A program made the position numbers and the translations under genes. A model generated the notes under the pieces. The model had not been told where the DNA came from. It saw only the letters and a program-made list of their open reading frames with translations, and made no database searches. From Bugula neritina (taxonomy: Eukaryota > Bryozoa > Gymnolaemata > Cheilostomatida > Bugulidae): a DNA stretch of 64,000 nt. The stretch is taken from positions 10,145,429-10,209,428 of the forward strand of contig OZ037769.1 in assembly GCA_964035545.1 (NCBI GenBank), written 5' to 3'. Shown in pieces: positions 47,701 to 57,061 of this stretch. Positions within the stretch are counted from its first letter, which is position 1. Each line of letters starts with the position of its first letter.

Positions 47701-49669
47701 ACTTCACCTCCGGCTGTAGGAGTGTACACTTGGAGGGCTTTAGCTTCAATCCGGCGGTCCGAAGACGGTCAAAGACCTCCCGCAGACGACTGACATGAGT
47801 CGCAAAGTCTGGGGAGATTACTATGACGCCGTCCAGATAGATGAGCAAAGTCTTCCAGTGTAATCCACTGAGGACCTGCTCCATGAGTCGCTGGAAGGTT
47901 GCCGGGGCGGACGTTAGTCCAAATGGCAGAACCTTCCACTTCCAGAGCCCATCGCGGGTGATGAACGCTGCCTTGTCCTGTGCATCGGGACTGAGGGGCA
48001 CTTGCCAGTACCCACTCAGCAGGTCCAAAGTACTGAAGTACTTGCTTCCCGCGAGGGCGTCTAGAGACTCGTCTATCCTGGGAAGAGGGTAAGCATCCTG
48101 GATGGTGACACTGTTGAGTCTGCGGTAGTCCACGCAGAACCTCCAGGTACCATCCTTCTTCTTGACCAAGACCACGGGAGAGCTCCACGCACCGTGGGCA
48201 GGCTCAATCAGGTCCCGGTCAAGAAGGTCTTGCACTTGTCTGCTTACTTCCTTCTCCTTCTCCGGACCTAGCCGTCGTGTAAGCTGCCTGATGGGGGTGG
48301 TCCCGGCTGCCAAGGGTATCTCAAGACACACCACCTTGGTCAGCCCCATGTCTTCATCTCCGCGACTGAAGACGTCACTGTAGTCCACCAGTAGTCGAGC
48401 CAGTGCTTGGCGATCGGCACTACTGCTACAGTTCCCACAGGCTCCATCATATAGGCCAGCCACATGCTCCGGTATCGCCGTCCGTCCGGCCCGAGGGGGA
48501 GCACCCGGGGCGTCGGTCACTGTCTCCAGTGCTGGCCCCACATCCGATTCCTGGATGGAGTGGTACTTCCCCACCAGGGCGCCTGCCGATAGCTTGATCG
48601 GCTCGGTGAAAGGGTTGATGCACTGTACGAGGAGTTCTCCCTGGCAGTCTAGCCGATTTAGGCTGTTTGCCAACTGGATCCCTCCTGGCATTCCTTCTAC
48701 CAGTCCCAGTCCAGCTATCCTCTTGCAGTTGACCTTGCAGCGGAGGGTAGCCTGGGACCGTCTGGGTACAGTGCAGTTGTGCACTATTTGGACCCCACTT
48801 ACCAAGGGTCTACCGAACTTGTCGACGCAGACAAGTTCCTTGCCAGCCATCACCAACGCAGAATTCTGGAAGTCTATGCGACACTGGTGTTTCTCCAGAA
48901 ACGGCATGCCCAGAATTGCGTCCTCCTTCAGATGGCTGACAATAAAGGTCTCGTGGATCGCCTGATCCCGGACCTGTCCATGTAGTGTAAGGACGCCGTA
49001 GAAGGGAATGCATGATCCGTCCGCCAACGTACCATGCGCCCCCTCATACGGCTCGAGACTGGCCCTCACGTGGGCCCCAACGGTGTCAAACAGGCGCCGA
49101 CTCAGCAGGTTGGTAGTACAACCGGTGTCCAACAGGAAGGTGGCAGCTTTTCCCGCAATCTTCCCGGGTAGGAAGTAGCTGCTTCCATATGGCTGGACAC
49201 TTTTAGGCTGGTCGGCCTCTGTGGGTGACACCTCCTGGGTTACCACGTGGGGTCGCCTCCTTGTCTTCGCGACAGCGGGGGTTTTTAGAGGTCTAGAAGG
49301 TAGCTTGGGAAACTCTTGCGAGTAAGCTGGATCTTCTTCTATGACCTCGTGGGTTAACCCCGCGAACCGGTTGTGGAGTGGCCAGGCAGGAGGTTCGGGA
49401 AAACCTTGCGGTCTCCGAGGTCTCCGGGGTGCCTGCCACCCCGTGTCAGCTGGCTCCCTCCGAGTACTGCTTGGCATGGCTGGAGGTCTAGGTGGGCCTC
49501 TAGGCCCCCTTCTCTGAGGACTAGGCCGTCTGAGGTTGGCCGCTTTGTCCATCGTTCCTCCAGATGCGTCCAGTGTACTCCTGGGTGGGAGGTTTGACCT
49601 GGGCTCACGGTTGGCGGAATCTACCGTGAGCCTCCGGCGTTTAAAGGTAGTTTTCCCTTTTGGGGACAA
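44783..49669 (-). pseudogene. pol: Element C pol (PR-RT-RNase H-IN), one TAA and altered active sites
   Basis: The 1342-codon main frame (45641-49669) holds protease FLLDTGCTTNLLS (catalytic Asp181), RT FCVDYRRLNS, RNase H DTDASD and RTDHASL, integrase THKQAH...CEVCQ, the DDE core (VAVDLVGPMP, HTDQGAQFQ, VVERNNR) and GPY/F KFLGPYCI. The RT box reads YLDG (codon 47828-47830) in place of YLDD in A and B, and the RNase H Glu in RKELLAV is Lys (codon 47267-47269). Both changes should abolish catalysis. TAA at 45641-45643 replaces a Gln codon (QVSIQNES in A and B). The same frame then continues to 44783 as a Pro/Ala-rich acidic tail. Confidence 0.9.
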
Positions 49670-50512
49670 CGCCGCTGGACGTGACCCAAGGCGCTACACC
49701 CCCAGCATGTGGGTTGGTTCAGCCTGGTTGGGTTAGTCCGAGTATCGGTCGTCCTCCTGCCTCCCTGTTGCTGTTGCAGACTCGCTACTTCCAGTTGCAG
49801 GCCTTTCACCATGTCTACCAACATGGTGATCTGCGAGGAAGAGGGTGCAGGGTCAGCAACAGTGGCAACTGTGGCTTCTTCTTCTTTGGCCGCCTCTTCC
49901 CTCTTCCACTTGACTTGCTGTGAAGTCGGCTCTGTGGGGGTTGTCTACCTGATAGTAGGACCGGCCCATCGCTAGAGCTTCCTCGATCGTGGAAATCTTG
50001 GCGGCCAGGTAATGCTTCTGTAGAGCGCTGTCATTGATAGTACTGAAGAAGGCCTCGTAGACTAGCTCCCGCCGCTCATCTAGAGCGATTCGGCTGTATG
50101 CTATCAATGCCAGTCTTTCAATGGCGTTAGCATGGTCTTGAAGCGAGGTCCTTCTGTCCCTCTTCATGTTCTGAAGTTTGGTTCGGGCTTCTCTAGCAGT
50201 CAGACCGAACCGTGTCCGGAGTGCCTGATAGATCTGCCCAACATTCTCCCCGACAGCGTAGTTCTTAGCTGATCCAGTCAGGCATGACCGCAGCTGTAGA
50301 AGACGTACCGGTGCCGGCCATGCGGCGAGGGTAGCAACATCTTCAAATTCTTTGATGAACTGCTCTACGTCGCAGTCCCCTCCAAAAATCGGCGGCTGAA
50401 GGCGATACCTGTCGAGAGGTAGTGCCGGGTTAGCCGGGCCGATTGCCCGGAGGGCGGTTACTAGGCTCTCCAGGGTGAGAGCCTCTCCTCCATTTTCTGG
50501 TGCCCTTGACAT
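49621..50512 (-). pseudogene. gag: Element C gag, frameshifted before the zinc knuckle
   Basis: The frame 50512-49853 encodes the Gag core (LQPPIFGGDCDVEQFIKEFE, AAKISTIEEALAMG). A frameshift around 49890-49920 separates it from EEAAKEEEATVATV and the C-terminal part, which has a canonical knuckle CWGCSALGHVQRRC and ends at 49621. In element A the equivalent parts share one frame, so this is a mutation and not programmed. Confidence 0.8.
49639..49645 (-). promoter_or_regulatory. -1 ribosomal frameshift heptamer TTTAAAC (element C)
   Basis: On the minus strand CCT TTA AAC is in the gag frame, 9 codons after the knuckle and 6 codons before the gag stop. Pol is open in the -1 frame through this point. 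X_XXY_YYZ is satisfied. A downstream pseudoknot was not tested. Confidence 0.7.
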
Positions 50513-50575
50513 CTGGCTAGCTCCTTGTCTCTTCCAAGGGCTGCCTGACTATTCTGATCCCACCGCTGCCACCGA

Positions 50576-50957
50576 TGTAGTAGTTTTGTGGGTGATAGAA
50601 TGAAATCAGGCAGAGAACATAACTCCTTGTTATAGAAGAGACAAGAGAGAGAGGTTGCCGTGTGCTTGCAGTACTTTATTGTAGCAGTGAGAAGTGTCCA
50701 GTGTGAGCTCCAGTCCGCAAGTGACTGAAGCTCTAAAATGCGTGTCCTTTTATACTGGTAGAACAAAGGACCTCTAGAACCTTCCACCGACAGCGGGCCG
50801 ATGTTCGGCAGGGGATACCGACATGACGAATGTCGGTAACCGACACTGGAAATATCGGTAACCGACATTCGGTCTGCCTGCATCCACCTGCCGAAATCGG
50901 TCCAACTGTCGGTTTACATGAATCAACAAAAATGAACCCAACCAAGTGTATGCGTAT
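50576..50957 (-). repeat. LTR of element C (5' LTR), first part
   Basis: This matches 43722-44103. The LTR is split by insertion of element D after GTAT and resumes at 55192. Confidence 0.92.
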
Positions 50958-51300
50958 TGTTGTGAGTTTTAGCACAATTATCAAGCGTGGATTGTCTGCG
51001 TATTTAGTTTCAATTTAACTAGCAACTACTAACAGAGCTTGCGTACGATAACCTTTATTTAATTCGATAAACATAATTATAACAGTATGTCAAAACCACA
51101 ATACATCAATCAATTATAAACACGTCTAGCTACTACGAGCCCCTGCTCTCAACAACATGGTTTCTGCTAACTAACCCGCGAACAGTCACTTGACCGGAAC
51201 CTTGCCTTCCGGTCCTTCTGATTGGTTGGTAGAACATAGTTATAAGTATTCCAATGCAGGAGGAGACAAATGCATTATTATGCTACGTAATCCCATTACA
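50958..51300 (-). repeat. LTR of element D (3' LTR)
   Basis: 343 bp, TGTTGTGAG...CCCATTACA. The polypurine tract complement CCGCCCCCACCAGCAGAAAG follows, identical to that of A. Confidence 0.93.
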
Positions 51301-51569
51301 CCGCCCCCACCAGCAGAAAGCCATACTTTCTGATAAAAACAGAAATAGTATAATAATGCAAAAATAACATAAGTCAAGAAAATCCACAAAGAGAAAGAAG
51401 AGAAATACCAAATGTATGATAATATAAGTAAGATAACGGATGGCCAGCGTACCACTGGCCAGCTATAAAGAGAGAGTCCTGGATCGTAGGTCTTTAGCAG
51501 TCAAGCATTTGCATGATCACAACGTAGTATCCCGGGAACATGCGGGGTGGAATTGCCAACTGTCAGCTC

Positions 51570-52597
51570 CTATTTTTGTAGGGACTGGATCCGGTGACGT
51601 GCTTGCCGTGCACGTAGTCTACGCTTAAGGCGTCCCACTGAGCCCTTTAGTTCATTAAGGCTCACTGAAGTGCTGAGTAAGTCGGGAGCCAACTGGGTGA
51701 ATTCATCTTGCAGCCGTAAGAGTCTTTCTTCAATGGTTGCTAGCCGGGTAGGTCTGGGTGGAGTTGGCGTCGCCTCCTCTGGGGAGTCTGATGCTTCCAT
51801 AGGGGTATTATCTAGCCGCGGTATGATTGCGGCGACCGTTTTCACCATAGGGGACTTCTGACGGGCGGCTGTTAGCAATGTATAAAATCCGGAGGATAAT
51901 GCGGCCCAGGTTAAAGCCTTCTTAACTACTGGTTTGACCGCTTCTAGGTATTTATCGTAGTTGTCCGCGTCTACTACATAGCCTTCGCCCGCGAAACAGT
52001 CCATCATATGAGCCACGACGGGGTATGGGTACACGTCGTGAAATCCACACGGACAGAACCGTAGCAGGAAGTGTGCATTCACATGCAGCCGTAGTCCTTG
52101 GTGTGAGGGAAGCTCTTCGTAACACATGTGGCAGGTGTTTTGTGACCTACTCGGTCCCCAGGCTTCTTCAATCTGCCGCTCCGTTCGTCGCGACACCCAT
52201 CTGTGTCTTCGACGCAGCACCGCGGGCAGTCCGTTGTCCATTTCCGGTCCGTTATCCAAGGAGGAGAGAGAGTGTAGATCCTGTGACCCAGAGTTGGTCG
52301 ATCGAGTGTGATCTGCAAGAGTATAACAGTGTAGAGTGTACACTGAGTACAACCGGCGTATACAGCCTGGTGGGTACTTAACTCAATTAGACACTCGTGA
52401 GACTCAGTTAATGAATAGTTGATCGAAAACACACACTGCTGTAACAGACTGTTAAGTCTTAGAGTCAATGTGAATTCTCACCACTAAAAATCATTACCGA
52501 GTCTCCAGCTTACTCTATTATAGTTAAGCTGATTAATACAGTTTAGCCCTCGTACCAAAAACATAACTAACTCACCCCTCGATTCTTGGCAAGCCAT
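51570..52597 (-). CDS. Element D ORF3: spliced zinc-finger protein, intact
   Basis: Mini-exon 52597-52576 (MACQESR plus one base, donor G/GTGAGT) and exon 52312-51570 (after CTCTTGCAG) join in phase to 254 aa without interruption. Order matches element A: RHRWVSRRTERQIEEAWG, a C2H2 finger CX2CX12HX3H starting CHMCYEEL (from residue 68), a CXCX12HX3C finger starting CPCG, a conserved GEGYVVDADNY segment, a Pro/Thr-rich linker, and EERLLRLQDEFTQLAPDLL then KGSVGRLKRRLR with a basic end. The best-conserved blocks with A are the fingers and the C-terminal segment. Being open in an element that lost its polymerase suggests it acts in cis or is useful for mobilisation (inference). Confidence 0.75.
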
Positions 52598-52626
52598 TGT
52601 GAATGAGAGTGGTATGTTTATGAATT

Positions 52627-53475
52627 CTACGTACGTCTACTCAAAGCTGTATTAATGTGATGAAAGAGCGAGCAGCGTGGTTGTGAAACGTGACTATGAC
52701 TTATTACCTCCGGCGTATGAATCTTATTTGAATCTCCGCCGAGGCAAAAGTTGATATTTTCGTGGTGCTCACAACTCCCACGCTCTGCTCTCTTCTCCTC
52801 GCGGCTTCTCGTAGGACGTTTGACCGCGCCCTGAACGGAACGTGGTAAGTCCTTGCGATACGCGGGGCCTGGCTTAGGACACCGTTTCCAAGGTGTCGTC
52901 ACTAACCAAGGCGGTTTACGCACCCGTGGACGGTCACGTCTCTTGGGTGGTGCTTCCAGCCAGTTTGTGACAAATGGAGCTTTCCTAGCATCTCCGTTCG
53001 GAGCCTGGGGAAGTGTTATCTCTAGCCATGGTGGTTTACGCACCCGTGGACGGTCACGTCTCTTGGGTGGTGCTTCCAGCCAATTTGTAACAGATGGAGC
53101 TTTCCCAGTACTTCCGCACGGAGCCCCTCCCTTGGGGGGTTTTTGCACTTCCAGGTCGGTTCCTGACCTAGGAAGTGGCGGTGGCGGCTTGCACGCTAAC
53201 GGCGGTGAGCGCACTTCCCTGGACGGGGGTGGCTTTTCCTGCCTCGCCACTGTTTTGGGTTGCATCCTAGGCGGTTTGTCAACCAGGTTAGCAGTCTCCG
53301 TCTGCCCGGGTTTTTCTGCACTTTGCCTTCGCCGCCCTACCTCCTCAGTAGGGGGGGCCGTGCTTACTGACCCGGCAGACTCCGCACTGCCCAACGCTGT
53401 GTCGTACATCACGCTCCATGTGAGGCCAATACCACCAGAGTTGTAGTTCGGTAAACACCTGTTGGGCTCCCCCAT
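52627..53475 (-). pseudogene. Element D pol-tail remnant with internal duplication
   Basis: The 282-codon frame starts in integrase-like sequence (VMYDTALGSAESAGS) in a frame other than ORF1. It continues as a Pro/Arg-rich tail and ends CEHHENINFCLGG...PQRCSLF, matching the end of element A pol. A 120-bp in-frame tandem duplication (repeat starts about 52911 and 53031) doubles the block NWLEAPPKRRDRPRVRKPPW. The integrase catalytic core is missing. Confidence 0.6.
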
Positions 53476-54814
53476 GAGCCTGTTGGTGTACCTCTTCTAT
53501 CAACTCTTGGCGGATGGCGGCAAGACAGAGGGTCCTCTCCTGGTCTGGCTGGTGGTGGTTATCGGCCAAAGATATGGTCAGTAGACCATCCGGCCCGATC
53601 CGCAGTGCGTTCCACTGTCGGCAGTACAGCTGCCACTCAGGGCAGCCCTGCTCCCGTTGTCTGTCACTGGGTCGTCGCCCTTCCCGTTTCATTCGATAGA
53701 CGTCGGCTACCACCCCCGGAATAATTTCCTGGAGGTGTCCTAGCTCCTTGACGCCATCGGTTGAGACAGGTTTGGCGGGGGGGGGGGGGGGGTCCCGTGC
53801 CACCTCTGGGGGCATGTCAGGATTCCCAAGGTGAGGTGTAATCTCGGTTTTGTGTATTGACGTGGCCGTTTCCGGGCGCTGTTCGTCATCCACGCAACCG
53901 GCTGATGTTCTCCCACGGGTCTCCTGGCTGTGGGGTGAGGCAGTCCTTCGCCCGTAGGGCGGCTTCTCTAGAGGACTTTTCATCGAGGTTTCCCGCGATG
54001 GCCTGCTGTTATCTTCTTGAACAGAAGGAGTACAGCTTGGTGGAGAGGTGGGTGGTAGGCTCACTGGTTCAGAGGGGGAGTGGAGGCATGGCACCGGGGT
54101 CTTTCCTTTCCGTGTCAGCTGGTTAGAGCTGCGGACAGGTGGGACTTTCGGGTGCGCGCTCTCTACAGCTCCCGGCCTGGAGGTACGGCCACCGTCTACC
54201 TTGCGGTGGACGGTGTCCCGGGAGTGGCCAGGCATAGTGCAAGTACGTACTACCGGCTCTTCTCCCGTTAGGGGACGGCTATGGACCTGCCGCGAAGGGG
54301 AAGACGGCGCCCCGTACGGCGTCTTCGTCTTCTCCCTCGCAGTGTCTGAGGTCGACAGCCCATCGAGTCCGTCTCGGAGTGGCTCCCGGCGGTGCGGCTT
54401 GGGTCTAGTTTCCCTTCGAGGCTTCTTCGCCGGCCCGCAGGGTGCGGGGGCCGTGGAGGGCTCCATGTCCATGGTGGAGATGCCAAAACGGGCCCGCAGG
54501 GAAGCGAAGATACTGGCCACGTCAGTTCCCTCGCCGCATGGCTTGGCCTTGTCCGCCAACGCTGTCCTAAGCTTGAGCAACGCCATTCTTGGTGGCCACC
54601 GTGCAAAATTCCGCAGATCTTGAAAAGTTTGAATGAATTGTTCTACTGATTCTTTACCTGTAAAGGTGGGTGTCTTCAGCCGATATATAGTCTCCTCGAA
54701 TCTTATAACAACTCTCACCATATCCCAGACTGCGGGGTCTACAGGCGTGACAATGTCATCTTCCTCCTCTTCACTTAGTGGCATGAGTAGTTCCGTAGCT
54801 CTTTCTTTTGCCAT
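53345..54814 (-). CDS. Element D ORF1: Gag N-terminus fused to linker and integrase zinc domain
   Basis: One open frame of 489 aa. Residues about 40-135 match the Gag N-terminus of A (YRLKTPTFTGKESVEQFIQ, ASLRARFGIS). A Pro/Arg/Ser-rich part follows. Residues about 205-285 align with the protease-RT linker of A (CTMPGHSRDTVHRKV matching RTIPGRSRATIHCRV). Residues about 380-485 match the pre-integrase and zinc domain (GLLTISLA, QQAHGG, CGVCRVSKHG). Protease, RT and RNase H are cleanly missing while the frame stays open, so the deletions joined in frame or were selected to. The Gag zinc knuckle is also lost. Whether it is translated is unknown. Confidence 0.65.
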   Translation of the reverse strand: MAKERATELLMPLSEEEEDDIVTPVDPAVWDMVRVVIRFEETIYRLKTPTFTGKESVEQFIQTFQDLRNFARWPPRMALLKLRTALADKAKPCGEGTDVASIFASLRARFGISTMDMEPSTAPAPCGPAKKPRRETRPKPHRREPLRDGLDGLSTSDTAREKTKTPYGAPSSPSRQVHSRPLTGEEPVVRTCTMPGHSRDTVHRKVDGGRTSRPGAVESAHPKVPPVRSSNQLTRKGKTPVPCLHSPSEPVSLPPTSPPSCTPSVQEDNSRPSRETSMKSPLEKPPYGRRTASPHSQETRGRTSAGCVDDEQRPETATSIHKTEITPHLGNPDMPPEVARDPPPPPAKPVSTDGVKELGHLQEIIPGVVADVYRMKREGRRPSDRQREQGCPEWQLYCRQWNALRIGPDGLLTISLADNHHQPDQERTLCLAAIRQELIEEVHQQAHGGAQQVFTELQLWWYWPHMERDVRHSVGQCGVCRVSKHGPPY

Positions 54815-54848
54815 TCTGATATACGCATAATCCCACCGCTGCCACCAC

Positions 54849-55191
54849 TGTTGTGAGTTTTAGCACAATTATCAAGCGTGGATTGTCTGCGTATTTAGTT
54901 TCAATTTAACTAGCAACTACTAACAGAGCTTGCGTACGATAACCTTTATTTAATTCGATAAACATAATTATAACAGTATGTCAAAACCACAATACATCAA
55001 TCAATTATAAACACGTCTAGCTACTACGAGCCCCTGCTCTCAACAACATGGTTTCTGCTAACTAACCCGCGAACAGTCACTTGACCGGAACCTTGCCTCC
55101 CGGTCCTTCTGATTGGTTGGTAGAACATAGTTATAAGTATTCCAATGCAGGAGGAGACAAATGCATTATTATGCTACGTAATCCCATTACA
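54849..55191 (-). repeat. LTR of element D (5' LTR)
   Basis: 343 bp, matching 50958-51300. The primer-binding site lies at 54831-54848 (TGGTGGCAGCGGTGGGAT, minus strand). Confidence 0.93.
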
Positions 55192-55370
55192 GTATTGTAA
55201 CTTGTAATTGGGGGAAAGGGGATTAACTATTTACTATGTTAAAAGCTCAACATTAGCCATAGTGTTTAAGGTATTAGAAAGTTACGCTACATAATTAACT
55301 ATAATTACAGTATTTAGAAAAATAGCCATAAGTAATGTGTCAAGGGGGATAACTCTTAATATTTACCACA
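55192..55370 (-). repeat. LTR of element C (5' LTR), second part
   Basis: This continues the interrupted LTR and starts with the duplicated GTAT. It matches 44100-44278. Confidence 0.92.
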
Positions 55371-55745
55371 GTATTTTGTGTAGAATGGTTATTGCAAGCA
55401 TTATTCAATTCATATTCACATTGTAATCACAGGGAAGCTTCAACTTTATAGCTTTGTATTTACGTGCATGATTGAGTTTTAATTTTCTTAAAATTTTATG
55501 TGCATAAAAAATGTGTTTAAAAACTTTACCAATAAACATAACTAAAAAAATGTACACATAAAATAGAAAAAAAATAAAATAACAAAAGTGACAAAATTTT
55601 CCCCATATAACTTATATAAACTCGCGGTACCAATCTCGGCATAATGGCGCCCATATGATTCCGTAAGATTACCTAATGTCAACACTCCTAATATATACCA
55701 CTCTGACTTGACGCTGCTTATAAAATCATTTTAGTATCTACGCTA

Positions 55746-56337
55746 TTATATGATTAAATAATTATTTATAACAATTGTTCAAACTTGTAGCGGTTCGTCA
55801 AACTTTTTGTGTAGGTGGCAACTCAGAATCGCTAGTAATTAAATCAATTAACAAAGTACTAGTAAGTATAATTTAGTAATTAGACTAATACTAATAGTAA
55901 TAGCTTTAAGTTTAAAAGTTGATTCATAATATTAATTATAATATTAATCATAATGATAATGAAAATGTCGATCACTCGATGTTGATTAAATTTAATATTA
56001 ATATAAAATTAAATATTAAAAATCATAAATGATGAATAATGAATTTAAATAATGATAATATCAATAACCAGACCAGTATTAGCACTTGGTACTAATACTT
56101 ATTCTACACTAGTATTAATAATGTAATACTAATGGTAATACTAATTTACTTATTTAGTAATACTAATACTAGTAGTAGTACTACTACTATACTAGTACGT
56201 AGTACTAGTACTACTAGTACGTCTACTACTAGTACCACTATTACTACTAGTACTCCATCTACTGTACTACTACTAGTACTAGTAGTAGTACTATTACTTT
56301 TACTACCAGTTACCACTACCACCACCACTACTACTAG

Positions 56338-56408
<71 letters not shown>

Positions 56409-57061
56409 GGCTTACTACTAGGCTTACTACTGCTGCTGCTGCTGCTGCTGCTGCCGCCGCCACCACTACTACTACACTACAGTACTACTACCACTAGTAA
56501 TATTATTAGTATTACTATTAGTATTAGTATAATTACTAGTAGTAGTAGGTTTGATCATTTATAATAATAATTATTTATATAATATAATTATATAGAATCT
56601 TAACAAGTAAACAATAACATTAACTGTATAAACTATAATCATAATGATAATCATCATCATTAATTTTTAATTCAATCGCTGAGTCTGATAATCATATTCA
56701 TAGTGATATTGAAGGTGACTATGATCACTATGGTATTATAGTAATAGTAAACAGGCCATGATACTCGATCAGAATTGGTTAAGCACTGATTTAATGATTT
56801 GGTTTAACTTCGATCCAGCTCTGGTCTGCTACTAACTCATTTTAATAATTATACTACAAAGCGAGCACAGCTGTTCTGTTAATGCATTGAGTTTGCCATC
56901 ACTCAAGAAATCCTAATTATTGACAAACATGCCTTTTTAAATGTTGCGTTGAGTTGTGTTTTCGTTGGCATCTCAATTTGTGACTTGAGATAAATTATTC
57001 ATGTTTCAGCAAAAGTCTACAAATGCACCTGTGAGCGATTACACAAAGTTCCAATGCCATC
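55746..57061. other. AT-rich intergenic region with trinucleotide repeats
   Basis: No gene recognised before the NSMCE3 start. It contains TAATAC-type simple sequence and the compound microsatellite listed next. Confidence 0.55.
56163..56500. repeat. Compound (ACT)n / (GCT)n microsatellite
   Basis: A degenerate (TAGTAC)n tract leads to an uninterrupted (ACT)n of about 25 units (56336-56408), then (GCT)n (about 56431-56453) and (GCC/ACC)n. Long Thr/Ser and Val/Ala frames on the two strands are products of the repeat. Confidence 0.9.

Larger units (their letters stand above)
50958..55191 (-). mobile_element. Ty3/gypsy element D: non-autonomous, nested in an LTR of C
   Basis: LTRs of 343 bp (50958-51300 and 54849-55191) show one visible difference (CTTCCGG versus CTCCCGG). 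Target duplication GTAT is at 50954-50957 and 55192-55195. The interior is only about 3.5 kb: gag fused to linker and integrase-zinc sequence, the pol tail, and the zinc-finger ORF3. Protease, RT, RNase H and the integrase core are absent. The near-identical LTRs mean it moved recently, necessarily with enzymes from another element. Confidence 0.93.
43722..55370 (-). mobile_element. Ty3/gypsy LTR retrotransposon C, with D nested in its 5' LTR
   Basis: LTRs are 43722-44278 (557 bp) and 50576-50957 plus 55192-55370 (557 bp without the duplicated GTAT). Target duplication GTAT is at 43718-43721 and 55371-55374, and the opposite palindrome arm shows the empty site. The two LTRs differ at about five positions. 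It is the longest coding copy, yet RT and RNase H active-site residues are changed and it has one TAA in pol and a frameshift in gag. I find no zinc-finger ORF3 in C. Confidence 0.93.
36280..55745. repeat. Large AT-rich inverted repeat split by elements B, C and D
   Basis: The left arm (about 36310-36683, then 42919 to about 43130) is the reverse complement of the right arm (about 43640-43721, then 55371 to about 55730). Landmarks: ATGCCAAATATTTACTACAA, AACTGTAACGTAT, TTGCAAGCATTATTCAATTC and TATATAAACTCGCGGTACCA, each with its complement in the left arm. The loop (about 43130-43640) is almost pure TA. Removing the three retrotransposons leaves a hairpin of about 1.4 kb. The left arm also holds a small hairpin (36340-36450; GTTTGCGGTTCTCG and its complement). 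It may be a foldback/MITE element; outer ends are approximate. Confidence 0.8.

Noticed and set aside
56132-56497. Thr/Ser-rich and Val/Ala-rich frames on both strands
   Set aside because: Translation of a trinucleotide microsatellite.
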